Shown here: piece after piece, positions 7,773-16,325 of the stretch
Layout of the letters: the number at the start of each line of letters is the position of its first letter
Position numbering within the stretch: the first letter of the stretch is position 1
NCBI GenBank assembly: GCA_963736575.1
Contig: CAVTPD010000001.1
Location: 310,001 to 374,000, forward strand
Length of the DNA stretch: 64,000 bases
Source of the DNA: CAVTPD01 sp963736575
Lineage (GTDB): Bacteria; Bacteroidota; Bacteroidia; Cytophagales; JAAEPT01
Direction: 5' to 3'
Translations under genes and position numbers: made by a program
The notes under the pieces: generated by a model
Told to the model about the DNA's origin: nothing
The model's database searches: none
What the model saw: the letters and a program-made list of their open reading frames with translations, nothing else

Positions 7773-9398
7773 TTATATGTTATACATACGGTCGTAGTAT
7801 TCTGCGGCCATTCTACTGGATTCAAAAGCAGGAGAAATGTCTTTCATGCTGTTTTTCATGATTTTAACCCATTCTTCAGGTTTCTTATAATAGGTAGGAA
7901 TAATCTTGTTTTTTAATACATCCATTAAGTTTTTGTAATCTTCCTCGGCTTGCCATTCTTCCGATTGGTTGGCATTTTCAACTTTAGAAGGAATTAAGAA
8001 ACAGTTTTCACCATCTTTTTCAAATTCAGGAATCCAACCATCATTTATAGAGAAATTAATGGCACCATTCATGGCCGCTGTCATTCCGCTTGTGCCAGAA
8101 GCTTCTCTGGTTATTTTTGGTGTATTTAACCAAATATCTGCCCCTTTTTTCAGTTTAGCAGAAAGTTCTAACTCATAACCTACTAGAACAGCACAATTAG
8201 GTTTAGAATAAGTAATGTCTATTAATGAGTTGAAAAGTTCCGTTCCGGTCTTATCGTTAGGATGAGGTTTACCAGCCCATATCATTTGAACTTTATTTCC
8301 TTCCTTTTCAACAAGTTCTACAAATTCATAAAAGTCCCGTAAAATAAGCTCGGGTCTTTTGTAAGCCGTAAAACGTCTCGCCCAAACTATAGTAAGTATG
8401 TTTTCGTCAAAAAGATCACCTTCTTGGTTGGCTACTTCTTTAAAAAGCTCGCGTTTTAATTCTTTTTTTCTTTCAAGTAGAAGTTGGTCATTGTTTTCTT
8501 CCAAAGCCTTTAAAAGGATTGTGTCTTGCCAATAGTTAGCGTTTTGCGAATTAGTGATGCCAATTATATGAGAAGGGTCTACTACATCTTTCCACATCTC
8601 TTTAGCTACTTCTGCATGTAATTGAGAAACCGCATTGCATATTTTAGAAAGCTTTAAAGCAGCGGCGGTACATTCTAAATTATTAGTTTCCAGATCGCCC
8701 AAAATCCCTTTTACGTGTTCTGCTGTTGCGGAAGACAAATACCCCATTTTTTCAGCCATTAAATATGGGTAAGAAGAGTTTCCTGCTTTTTCTGGCGTGT
8801 GCGTTGTAAAAACAATTTTATCCTGAACTTTTTTAATGTCGTTCAGTTTTTCTAATTGGTAAAAAGCCAAAGGAAGCGGGTGTGCTTCATTCATGTGGTA
8901 AATTTCCGGCTCACCAACTTGTTCTAATATTTTTGCTCCACCAATCCCCAAAACAATTTCTTGGGCCATTCTAGTGTTGGTGTTAGAGTCATATAGTCTT
9001 GAGGTTATTGTTCTGGATAAATAATCGTTTTCTTCAATATCTGTAGTTAGGAAGTAAATTGGAGCAGTTCCAAAAATCTCTGGCTCTAAATAAAAGGCCT
9101 TAACTTTTACTGTATGCCCATTAACGTTAACGTCTACAATAATTTCAGTGTCTTTTAAGAAAGAATAATATTTCTGAATAAAACGGTGTTCCATATGGAA
9201 ATCTTCACTTCTAACTTGATCGTAATATCCGTATTTCCAGAGCATAGTTACACCTACAAGGTTTTGCTTAAGTTCATAAGCTGAACGCATATGAGAACCC
9301 GCTAAGAAACCTAAACCGCCAGAGTAGGTTTTAAGAGTTTGGTCAATGGCTATTTCCATTGAAAAATAAGCAACAGATTTTTCGTATTTAGAGCTCAT
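7773..9398 (-). CDS. Alpha-glucan phosphorylase-like protein (GT35) lacking the PLP lysine
   Basis: 541 residues of the short glycogen/starch phosphorylase family, which normally releases glucose-1-phosphate from alpha-1,4-glucans with pyridoxal phosphate. Visible family motifs are YFSMEIAI at the N terminus, YSGGLGFLAGSH, HMNEAHPLPLA, WARRFTAYKRPEL and EASGTSGM. After EASGTSGM a lysine should follow to form the Schiff base with PLP; here it is Thr440 (ACA at 8079-8081). The rest of the motif continues normally as AAMNGAINFSI. Either the protein uses no covalent PLP or it does another reaction on alpha-glucans. No other glycogen gene is adjacent. Family certain, activity uncertain. Confidence 0.85.
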   Translation of the reverse strand: MSSKYEKSVAYFSMEIAIDQTLKTYSGGLGFLAGSHMRSAYELKQNLVGVTMLWKYGYYDQVRSEDFHMEHRFIQKYYSFLKDTEIIVDVNVNGHTVKVKAFYLEPEIFGTAPIYFLTTDIEENDYLSRTITSRLYDSNTNTRMAQEIVLGIGGAKILEQVGEPEIYHMNEAHPLPLAFYQLEKLNDIKKVQDKIVFTTHTPEKAGNSSYPYLMAEKMGYLSSATAEHVKGILGDLETNNLECTAAALKLSKICNAVSQLHAEVAKEMWKDVVDPSHIIGITNSQNANYWQDTILLKALEENNDQLLLERKKELKRELFKEVANQEGDLFDENILTIVWARRFTAYKRPELILRDFYEFVELVEKEGNKVQMIWAGKPHPNDKTGTELFNSLIDITYSKPNCAVLVGYELELSAKLKKGADIWLNTPKITREASGTSGMTAAMNGAINFSINDGWIPEFEKDGENCFLIPSKVENANQSEEWQAEEDYKNLMDVLKNKIIPTYYKKPEEWVKIMKNSMKDISPAFESSRMAAEYYDRMYNI

Positions 9399-9805
9399 TA
9401 TATTAAAAGTTATTAGGTCGGAAATTCAGTATTTTAATACGGATATCAAACACAAAGCAATAAGATTTAATTCAAGAACAACTTTAAATTTTTTACTCTC
9501 TAGTAAATCTTAGTGTATAGCACTTTTAATAGACCCTTTTTGAAAACAAAAGTCTTTCTCCTATATCTTTTTTTAAGTATATAGGGCGAAATACTGTAAA
9601 GAACGGGCTTATACGTTTAAATGAATAATCCGAAGAGTACAATAGAAGGGGATTAATAATACCCGATCTATTATTTAGGTATTTTTTTGTTTGGTGTCTA
9701 GTATAACCAGAAATTTAAAGTGTCTCTTTTGTAAAAAGATTTTAAAAAAGGAATGCTGAAAAGTACTGTTGATGAGTTGTTTTTTATGATAAAGACATTT
9801 AATAA
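9399..9805. other. AT-rich intergenic spacer without a gene
   Basis: About 400 bp between the start of the phosphorylase homologue and the terminator after gap. No open frame with coding character is seen. It must contain the promoter of the phosphorylase homologue, but no clear TAnnTTTG box with a -33 element stands out. Confidence 0.5.
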
Positions 9806-9834
9806 AAAAGGCCATTCTTACAGGATGGCCTTTT
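9806..9834 (-). terminator. Terminator after gap
   Basis: A perfect 10-bp stem AAAAGGCCAT/ATGGCCTTTT with a 9-nt loop, followed on the minus strand by more T residues, 22 bp after the GAPDH stop codon. Confidence 0.85.
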
Positions 9835-9856
9835 AAAAACAGGTATTGTTTCTGAA

Positions 9857-10858
9857 TTATTTTACAGAATCAATATATTCAACTAATTCACAAACTTTAG
9901 TTGAGTAACCAATTTCATTATCGTACCAAGATACCACTTTAACAAATGTTGGAGATAACTGAATACCTGCACCAGCGTCAAAGATAGAAGTTCTAGGATC
10001 ACCAACGAAGTCGTTAGAAACAACTTGGTCTTCCGTATAACCTAAAACACCTTTTAAAGCACCTTCAGAAGCTGCTTTCATTACTTTACAAATTTCTTCG
10101 TAAGAAGTTTCTTTCTTAAGTCTAACTGTTAAGTCAACTACAGATACATCTGGAGTAGGAACTCTGAATGCCATACCTGTAAGTTTTCCGTTCAATTCAG
10201 GAATAACTTTACCTACCGCTTTAGCAGCACCAGTAGATGAAGGGATGATGTTTTGACCAGCACCTCTACCACCTCTCCAGTCTTTTGCTGAAGGACCATC
10301 AACTGTTTTTTGAGTAGCAGTTGTAGCGTGTACAGTAGTCATTAAGCCTTCTTCAATACCGAAGTTGTCATTAAGAACTTTTGCAATTGGAGCTAAACAA
10401 TTTGTAGTACAAGACGCGTTAGAAACAAAGTTCATATCGTTTGTGTACTCAGAGTTGTTAACACCCATTACAAACATTGGTGTGTCGTCCTTAGAAGGAG
10501 CAGACATGATTACTTTTTTAGCACCAGCGTCTAAGTGACCTTGAGCAGATTCTTTAGTTAAGAAAATACCAGTTGATTCAACAACATAGTCAGCACCAAC
10601 AGCGCCCCAGTTGATGTCAGCAGGGTTTCTTTCTGCACTTACACGGATTTCATTACCGTTAACGATTAGTTTACCATCTTTTACTTCAACAGTACCGTCA
10701 AATTGACCGTGCGTTGAATCGTACTTAAGCATGTAAGCCATATAATCAACGTCTATAAGGTCGTTGATAGCTACTACTTGAATTGTACCTTTTTTAACTG
10801 CTTGACGAAATACGAATCGGCCGATACGTCCGAATCCGTTGATACCTATTTTGATCAT
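9857..10858 (-). CDS. gap: Glyceraldehyde-3-phosphate dehydrogenase, type I
   Basis: Glycolytic enzyme that oxidises G3P to 1,3-bisphosphoglycerate with NAD and phosphate. The N-terminal Rossmann motif is KIGINGFGRIGR, and the active-site Cys lies in SNASCTTNCLAP; the C terminus has SWYDNEIGYS. The start at 10858 (MIKIGING) gives 333 residues, the family length. A longer frame from 10933 is rejected because it would begin upstream of the gap promoter's -7 box at 10903-10910. Single-gene unit with its own promoter and terminator; pgk lies 1.7 kb away beyond the tRNAs rather than adjacent. Confidence 0.97.
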   Translation of the reverse strand: MIKIGINGFGRIGRFVFRQAVKKGTIQVVAINDLIDVDYMAYMLKYDSTHGQFDGTVEVKDGKLIVNGNEIRVSAERNPADINWGAVGADYVVESTGIFLTKESAQGHLDAGAKKVIMSAPSKDDTPMFVMGVNNSEYTNDMNFVSNASCTTNCLAPIAKVLNDNFGIEEGLMTTVHATTATQKTVDGPSAKDWRGGRGAGQNIIPSSTGAAKAVGKVIPELNGKLTGMAFRVPTPDVSVVDLTVRLKKETSYEEICKVMKAASEGALKGVLGYTEDQVVSNDFVGDPRTSIFDAGAGIQLSPTFVKVVSWYDNEIGYSTKVCELVEYIDSVK

Positions 10859-10902
10859 GTTTAATTCTAAATTTAAACTATTGTAAACATAAATTAGCGA
10901 AC

Positions 10903-10933
10903 CAAACATACTATAACTTACTCCCAAAGTCAA
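10903..10933 (-). promoter_or_regulatory. Promoter of gap (Bacteroidota type)
   Basis: Read on the minus strand: TTGAC as -33 element (10929-10933), an 18-nt spacer, then TATGTTTG as -7 box (10903-10910). This fits the Bacteroidota consensus TTTG-N19-TAnnTTTG and predicts a transcript start near 10897, giving a leader of about 40 nt before the chosen ATG. Confidence 0.65.
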
Positions 10934-11012
10934 TCTAATTCATGTTAAAATGATGTTAACCCTGAATTATAAAAGCAACATTAAGTTTTTGTGTCTTTTT
11001 TTATGCTCAATA

Positions 11013-11043
11013 TTTGCATCTTAAAATAAGTTTTATACCTTTG
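11013..11043 (+). promoter_or_regulatory. Promoter of the tRNA-Glu pair
   Basis: TTTG at 11013-11016, a 19-nt spacer, and TACCTTTG at 11036-11043, an exact match to the Bacteroidota -33/-7 consensus. The predicted start is about 10-12 nt before the first tRNA-Glu. Confidence 0.75.
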
Positions 11044-11060
11044 CATCACTTTTACAAATT

Positions 11061-11132
11061 GCTCTGTTCGTCTAGGGGTTAGGACATCAGATTTTCATTC
11101 TGGGAACAGGGGTTCGATTCCCCTACGGAGTA
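11061..11132 (+). tRNA. tRNA-Glu (anticodon TTC)
   Basis: Cloverleaf visible by eye: acceptor GCTCTGT/ACGGAGT with a G-U first pair, D-arm TCTAGGGGTTAGGA, anticodon arm CCAGA-like stem around TTTTCAT giving TTC, and T-arm CAGGGGTTCGATTCCCCT. 72 nt to the discriminator A; CCA is not encoded. First of two identical tandem copies. Confidence 0.95.
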
Positions 11133-11183
11133 CTACATACAGAAAGCTACAAGAGCTTTCTTAAACATTTAAGAGAATATTTT

Positions 11184-11255
11184 GCTCTGTTCGTCTAGGG
11201 GTTAGGACATCAGATTTTCATTCTGGGAACAGGGGTTCGATTCCCCTACGGAGTA
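11184..11255 (+). tRNA. tRNA-Glu (anticodon TTC), second identical copy
   Basis: Identical over all 72 nt to the copy at 11061. The 51-nt spacer between them contains a GAAAGCT/AGCTTTC hairpin that may guide processing. No second promoter is seen, so both are probably cut from one transcript. Confidence 0.95.
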
Positions 11256-11310
11256 CTTTCTTTTAAACTTCTTATTGTCTATTTTTAGTCTGAATTTCAG
11301 TTTTTTATGA

Positions 11311-12501
11311 ATGAAAGATTTAAGACAACAAGGTGATACCATCGCCGATAATTTAATACAAGAAATATATTCTAATTACCATCAAGACGAGATAAATGCT
11401 TTGTTTTTACAACTTACATCTAACTCTAGTCTTAGTAATATAGAAATCCCAGATTATACTAAAAATTACTTTGCAACTACTTCTGTTTTACCTTCTTGGG
11501 TAGATTGGAAAAAAGTAAGAAGAGGCCAACGGTTTTACATGATGTATGGTCCCGAGATCTCGTTTATACTTTTATGTAAATCGTTGCCTCAATGCTATGC
11601 TTGTGCCAATGGTGCTAAAGTAATGGCTTCTACTGGCAGGTTTTCGGAACGTAAAGGGGACTTTGATTTTTATACCCGAAGAATAGTAGAAACTTCTCAA
11701 TTTATTGTAAATGTAATGTCTCCAGATGCCTTGTCTGTAGACGGTCAAGCCGTGGTTGATACTCAGAAAGTCCGCTTAATACATGCGGCTATACGTTTCT
11801 TCCTTCAGAAAAAAGGACATTGGGATAATGAGAAATACGGTGTTCCTATTAACCAAGAAGATTTGTTAGGAACCTTAATGTCTTTTTCAGTTTTGGTAAT
11901 TGAAGGCTTAGAACAGTTGGGTATGGATGTATCTGATGAACAAAAAGACTGTTATTATCACTGTTGGCGTATTGTAGGTTACATTCTAGGTGTTCGTGAA
12001 GAAAATATGCCCGAACGCTATGAAGATGCTTTAAAATTAGGCTATGAGATCTTTAATAATCAAATGGAGGAAAGTGATGAAGGCAAAGCTTTAACAAAGT
12101 CTACTATGGAATTTATGGAAAAAATTATTCCAGGTAATTTCTTCGATTCTATCCCTGGTTTTTTAATGCGATTTTTTGTGGGTGACAAAGTAGGTGACTT
12201 GCTAGATATTCCTAAACACGATTCTTTATTAAATACCATCACCGAAAAATTAATGTTGTTCTATTATAAGAATACAGATGAGGTGAAAGATAATTTTCAG
12301 TTGGCTCAAGGTATTTTTGAAGCATTTAATAACCAATTATTAAATGCCTTATTGAATTATTACAGCGATGGTAATTCAAGACAGTTTTTTATTCCGCCTT
12401 CTTTAAGGAGTAATTGGCAGCTGGAAAATGTTTGGGATAAAGTTTATGCATCTCCAAAAGTAGGTAAGTACCGTTTTGTGCTTCAGAAATATAAATTATA
12501 A
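11311..12501 (+). CDS. DUF2236 (Lcp/MpaB-like) oxygenase family protein
   Basis: 396 residues of the DUF2236 family, which includes the rubber oxygenase Lcp (a b-type cytochrome cleaving polyisoprene) and fungal MpaB. The family pattern is seen in VDWKKVRRGQRFYMMYGPEI and in VRLIHAAIRFFLQKKGHW, where the conserved Arg and His residues near the haem lie. No signal peptide is evident, unlike secreted Lcp, so an intracellular substrate is more likely. It stands alone downstream of the tRNAs and ends at a terminator shared with pgk. The real substrate is unknown. Confidence 0.82.
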   Translation: MKDLRQQGDTIADNLIQEIYSNYHQDEINALFLQLTSNSSLSNIEIPDYTKNYFATTSVLPSWVDWKKVRRGQRFYMMYGPEISFILLCKSLPQCYACANGAKVMASTGRFSERKGDFDFYTRRIVETSQFIVNVMSPDALSVDGQAVVDTQKVRLIHAAIRFFLQKKGHWDNEKYGVPINQEDLLGTLMSFSVLVIEGLEQLGMDVSDEQKDCYYHCWRIVGYILGVREENMPERYEDALKLGYEIFNNQMEESDEGKALTKSTMEFMEKIIPGNFFDSIPGFLMRFFVGDKVGDLLDIPKHDSLLNTITEKLMLFYYKNTDEVKDNFQLAQGIFEAFNNQLLNALLNYYSDGNSRQFFIPPSLRSNWQLENVWDKVYASPKVGKYRFVLQKYKL

Positions 12502-12510
12502 GACATTAAA

Positions 12511-12531
12511 AAAGGCCCTATTAGGGCCTTT
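12511..12531. terminator. Bidirectional terminator between DUF2236 gene and pgk
   Basis: Inverted repeat AAAGGCCCTA/TAGGGCCTTT, folding as a GC-rich stem with a short loop and T/A runs on both sides, located between two convergent genes. Confidence 0.8.
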
Positions 12532-12556
12532 TTAATTAAATATATATCTAGTTAAC

Positions 12557-13747
12557 TTAAGCTTCTAAAGCAGCAACACCAGGAAGTGTTTTGCCTTCCA
12601 TGTATTCTAACAATGCACCACCACCTGTAGATACATAAGATACATCGTCACCAAAACCAAGGTTGTTAATTGCCGCCGCAGAGTCACCACCACCAATTAA
12701 AGAGAATGCACCACCTTGTGTAGCTTCTTTAACTGCAATAGCAATTGCTTCAGTTCCTTTTGCAAAATTTGGTTTTTCAAAAACACCCATTGGTCCATTC
12801 CAAAGAATTGTTTTAGATCCTTTTACAATTTCTGCAAAGTACTCTCTAGTTTCAGGACCGATGTCAAGACCTTCCCAACCGTCAGGAATTTGACCTCTTT
12901 TAACAATTTGAGTGTTGGCATCGTTACTAAAGTCATCTGCAATTACAGTGTCTTTAGGGAAAATGAATTTAACACCTTTGGCATCTGCTTTTTTCTGAAG
13001 TTCTTTAACGTATTCTAATTTGTCGTTTTCACAAAGTGAACCACCAATTGAACCACCGTCAGCTTTAGCAAATGTATAAGACATACCACCACCAATAATT
13101 ATATTGTCGGCAACGTCTAATAATTTTTCAATGATTAAGATTTTGTCTGAAATCTTAGCACCACCCATAATAGCAGTACATGGGCTTTGCGCATTTTTCA
13201 ATACTTTGTCCGCATTCTCAATTTCAGCACTCATTACATAACCGGCACATTTTTCTTTGAAAAATTTAGCGATTATAGCGGTAGAAGCATGTGCTCTATG
13301 TGCTGTACCAAAGGCATCATTTACATAAATGTCCGCACCTAAGTCGGCTAATTTTTTAGCAAAAGCTTCGTCACCAGCAGTTTCTTCTTTGTAGAAACGT
13401 AAGTTTTCTAATAAAAGAATTTCGCCCGATTTTAACGTAGCCGCTAAAGATTTTGCAGATTCACCAATACAGTTGTCAGCAAATTTTACTTCAGTACCAA
13501 ATACTTCCGCTAATCTGTTTACCAAATGTTTTAAAGAAAATTTGTCTTCAGGTCCGTCTTTTGGTCTACCTAAGTGAGACATTAAGATTACAGAACCACC
13601 GTCTTTTAAAATTTTTGAAACTGTTGGAATTACAGCTGATATTCTTGTTTCGTCTGTGATTTCAAATTTATCGTTCAAAGGAACGTTGAAGTCAACACGG
13701 ATAATAGCTTTCTTGCCACTAAAATTGTATGAATCAATTGTGTTCAT
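12557..13747 (-). CDS. pgk: Phosphoglycerate kinase
   Basis: Glycolytic enzyme making ATP from 1,3-bisphosphoglycerate and ADP. RVDFNVPLN near the N terminus, SHLGRPKDG, ENLRFYKEE, NDAFGTAHRAHAS, and the C-terminal nucleotide-binding GGGDSAAA and STGGGALLEYMEG motifs are all present. At 396 residues it is full length. Transcribed alone, converging with the DUF2236 gene. Confidence 0.97.
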   Translation of the reverse strand: MNTIDSYNFSGKKAIIRVDFNVPLNDKFEITDETRISAVIPTVSKILKDGGSVILMSHLGRPKDGPEDKFSLKHLVNRLAEVFGTEVKFADNCIGESAKSLAATLKSGEILLLENLRFYKEETAGDEAFAKKLADLGADIYVNDAFGTAHRAHASTAIIAKFFKEKCAGYVMSAEIENADKVLKNAQSPCTAIMGGAKISDKILIIEKLLDVADNIIIGGGMSYTFAKADGGSIGGSLCENDKLEYVKELQKKADAKGVKFIFPKDTVIADDFSNDANTQIVKRGQIPDGWEGLDIGPETREYFAEIVKGSKTILWNGPMGVFEKPNFAKGTEAIAIAVKEATQGGAFSLIGGGDSAAAINNLGFGDDVSYVSTGGGALLEYMEGKTLPGVAALEA

Positions 13748-13856
13748 AATAGAAAGGAAATGGTTTGATTATACTTAATATAAGTTGGAGGTAAGTTTAG
13801 CACTATTTTTACTAAAAAGAAACGTGCTAAACAGGATTATTCAAGGAATAGATATG

Positions 13857-13884
13857 AAAAAGCCCCGAACGTTCGGGGCTTTTT
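13857..13884 (-). terminator. Terminator of the suf operon
   Basis: Perfect 14-bp inverted repeat AAAAAGCCCCGAAC/GTTCGGGGCTTTTT immediately after the bacilliredoxin stop codon, marking the end of the suf transcript. Confidence 0.9.
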
Positions 13885-13888
13885 CATA

Positions 13889-14299
13889 TTAACAAAATTC
13901 GTTGTAAACTTCTTTCAAATGTCCGGCGATCATATCTGCTGATCTTCCTTCAATATGATGTCTTTCTATCATGTGAACTAATTCACCATCTTTAAAAAGA
14001 GCAATACATGGCGAAGAAGGAGGGTAAGGCATCATGTATTCTCTAGCTTTTGTTACGGCTTCTTTATGAACGCCAGCAAAAACAGTGTATACATTGCTTG
14101 GTAATTTGTCATTCGCTAAAGATGCTTTAACACCAGGTCTTGCAGAACCAGCTGCACAACCACATACCGAGTTTACTACCATTAAAGTAGTACCGGCTTT
14201 TTGCATAGCTACATCTACATCTGCAGCATTTGTTAATTCTGTAACACCGGCAGAAGTTAAATCTGCGCGCATTGGAATAGTTATTTCGTCAGGATACAT
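13889..14299 (-). CDS. BrxA/BrxB family bacilliredoxin
   Basis: 136-residue thioredoxin-fold protein of the YphP/YqiW family. The Cys46-Gly-Cys48 motif (NSVCGCAAGSARPG) is the bacilliredoxin active site, which removes bacillithiol from protein thiols; whether this organism makes bacillithiol cannot be told from the window. It is the last gene of the suf operon, 22 bp after sufT, which suggests a role in keeping cysteines of the Fe-S machinery or its clients reduced (inference). Confidence 0.9.
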   Translation of the reverse strand: MYPDEITIPMRADLTSAGVTELTNAADVDVAMQKAGTTLMVVNSVCGCAAGSARPGVKASLANDKLPSNVYTVFAGVHKEAVTKAREYMMPYPPSSPCIALFKDGELVHMIERHHIEGRSADMIAGHLKEVYNEFC

Positions 14300-14321
14300 A
14301 GTAGTATACTTAATTATTGTT

Positions 14322-14645
14322 TTACATTAAACCTAATTCAAGCTTCGCTGCTTCCGACATCATTTCCATTGTATATGGAGGATCAAATGTCAGTTCAACA
14401 TGTACGTCGTTTACGCCTTCTACTTCACGGGCTTTCTTTTCTACTTCACTTGGAATAAATTCCGCAGAAGGGCAGCTTGGTGAAGTTAGGGTCATTACAA
14501 TTTCTACATTGTTTATAGGAAGGATGTTGATGTCGTATATCAATCCTAATTCGAAGATGTCAACCGGAATCTCAGGATCATAGATGGTCTTAATAGACTC
14601 TATAACCTTTATCCGCAATGCTTCCGTATTTTCAAATGTTCCCAT
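14322..14645 (-). CDS. sufT: SufT-like MIP18/DUF59 iron-sulfur assembly factor
   Basis: 107 residues of the DUF59/MIP18 family involved in Fe-S cluster maturation. The motif IYDPEIPVDIFELGLIYDI is the family hallmark, and the conserved Cys lies in LTSPSCPSAEF. It sits 4 bp after sufE. The symbol follows usual practice for DUF59 genes in suf operons. Confidence 0.9.
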   Translation of the reverse strand: MGTFENTEALRIKVIESIKTIYDPEIPVDIFELGLIYDINILPINNVEIVMTLTSPSCPSAEFIPSEVEKKAREVEGVNDVHVELTFDPPYTMEMMSEAAKLELGLM

Positions 14646-14649
14646 AGTA

Positions 14650-15081
14650 TTATTTCTTAAGGATAGAACCTAAAGCTAAAGCGTATGTTTTAATCTGCTT
14701 AATCATAGATGTTAAACCGTTGGAACGTTGTGAGCCAATCAATTGATCCATACCTATTTTATTAATAAAGTATAAATCGGCATTGGCCACTTCTTCCGGA
14801 TTCTGATTATTCAGAACACGGATTAACATGCTTATAAGTCCTTTGGTAACATCTGTATTGCTATCGGCTAAGAAGTTGATTTTTTCTGCTTTTAAATCGG
14901 CAGATAACCAAACTTTAGACTGGCAGCCTTTTATGATGTTTTCTTCTACTTTCAGGTTTTCATCCATAGGCGGGAGCTTTTGGCCCAGTTCCATGATGTA
15001 GACAATCTTGTTTTCACGATCGTCACCCAGAAAGTCAAATTCTTCAATTATTTCGTCTTGTATTTCGTTAATGGAAGCCAT
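14650..15081 (-). CDS. sufE: SufE sulfur acceptor protein
   Basis: Accepts persulfide sulfur from SufS and passes it to the SufBCD scaffold. 143 residues; the acceptor cysteine is Cys53 in the motif KGCQSKVW, and IVYIMELGQKLPP is typical of the N-terminal helix. Located 19 bp after sufS. Identification is secure. Confidence 0.94.
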   Translation of the reverse strand: MASINEIQDEIIEEFDFLGDDRENKIVYIMELGQKLPPMDENLKVEENIIKGCQSKVWLSADLKAEKINFLADSNTDVTKGLISMLIRVLNNQNPEEVANADLYFINKIGMDQLIGSQRSNGLTSMIKQIKTYALALGSILKK

Positions 15082-15100
15082 TATAACTGTTTACGAAAAT

Positions 15101-16321
15101 CTATTTCATTAATAAAGCAACGCGCTTAATACCTTCAGCAAGTGCTTCAATTTCTTCTTCTGTATTGTAAACGGCAAAGGAAGCTCTTATTGTCCCTTCA
15201 ATCCCGAAACGATTCATTAAAGGCTGTGTGCAATGATGCCCCGTTCTAACGGCAATGCCTCTAGCGTCTAACATCATGGCGGCGTCAAAGTGGTGTAAAC
15301 CTTCAATAACGAAAGAAATAACACTTACTTTATTTTTAGCCGTTCCTATAAATCTAAGTTCTGGAATATCTTTTAAAACTTCATAGCCTTTTGCTAATAA
15401 GGAAGCTTCATGCGCAGCAATGTTAGAAAGACCTGTTTCATTTACAAATAGTATAGCTTCTTTAAACGCTACAATATCTGCTATGTTGGGTGTGCCCGCT
15501 TCAAATTTGTAGGGCAGATCATTGAAGGTTGTTTTCTCAAACGTTACTTCTTTAATCATTTCACCACCACCACGGAAAGGAGGTATTTCTTCTAATAATT
15601 CTTTTTTGCCGTAAAGAATACCAACACCAGTTGGTCCGTATAATTTATGTGCCGAAAAGACATAGAAATCAACATCTAGTTGTTGAACGTCAATTTTTTC
15701 ATGAGAAACCGCTTGTGCACCATCAATCAAAACTTTAGCTCCTACTTTATGTGCTTTTTCGATTACTTGCTTTACGGGGTTTATAGTCCCTAAAGCATTA
15801 GAAACATGTACCAGTGAAACCAGTTTTGTATTTTCTGAAAGTAAAGCATCAAAAGCTTCCATATCCAATTCGCCTTCGTCAGAGATTGGAATCACCTTCA
15901 GTATAGCGCCTTTTCTTTCAGCAAGTATTTGCCAAGGAACAATATTAGAGTGATGTTCCATGGTAGAGATAATGATCTCATCCCCTTTATTAATGTACTT
16001 TTCACCAAAAGAATAGGCCAATAGATTAATTCCATCGGTAGTTCCATAGGTGAAAATTACTTCTTCTGTAGAAGAAGCATTAATGAAGGTTTTGGTTAAT
16101 TCTCTGGTTTCTTCAAAAGCTGCTGTAGCTTTTTCCGCCAGAAAATGAATTCCTCTGTGTATGTTGGCATTATAACCGCTGTAATAATCGCTTAAACTGC
16201 TAATTACACGTTGCGGTTTTTGAGTGGTAGCTGCGTTATCCAGATAAATCAGTTTTTTCCCATGTACTTGTTGTTCAAGTATGGGGAACTGATTACGAAT
16301 TTCCTGAATGTTTAAACTCAT
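15101..16321 (-). CDS. sufS: SufS cysteine desulfurase
   Basis: PLP enzyme that takes sulfur from cysteine for Fe-S clusters. The PLP lysine is in SAHKLYGPTG, the PLP-contacting histidine in MEHHSNIVPW, and the catalytic cysteine in RTGHHCTQPLM. The ATG at 16321 (MSLNIQEI) is preferred; a TTG just upstream at 16324 is the only alternative. This start lies 4 bp after the sufD stop, so the two are coupled. Confidence 0.96.
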   Translation of the reverse strand: MSLNIQEIRNQFPILEQQVHGKKLIYLDNAATTQKPQRVISSLSDYYSGYNANIHRGIHFLAEKATAAFEETRELTKTFINASSTEEVIFTYGTTDGINLLAYSFGEKYINKGDEIIISTMEHHSNIVPWQILAERKGAILKVIPISDEGELDMEAFDALLSENTKLVSLVHVSNALGTINPVKQVIEKAHKVGAKVLIDGAQAVSHEKIDVQQLDVDFYVFSAHKLYGPTGVGILYGKKELLEEIPPFRGGGEMIKEVTFEKTTFNDLPYKFEAGTPNIADIVAFKEAILFVNETGLSNIAAHEASLLAKGYEVLKDIPELRFIGTAKNKVSVISFVIEGLHHFDAAMMLDARGIAVRTGHHCTQPLMNRFGIEGTIRASFAVYNTEEEIEALAEGIKRVALLMK

Positions 16322-16325
16322 CAAG

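Noticed and set aside
10859..10933. Longer GAPDH reading frame with 25 extra N-terminal residues
   Set aside because: The added codons span the predicted gap promoter, and KIGINGFGRIGR is the normal N terminus.
12663..12893. Plus-strand open frames inside pgk, and similar antisense frames in other genes
   Set aside because: They lie opposite strongly conserved genes, lack family similarity and have no promoter or start context of their own.
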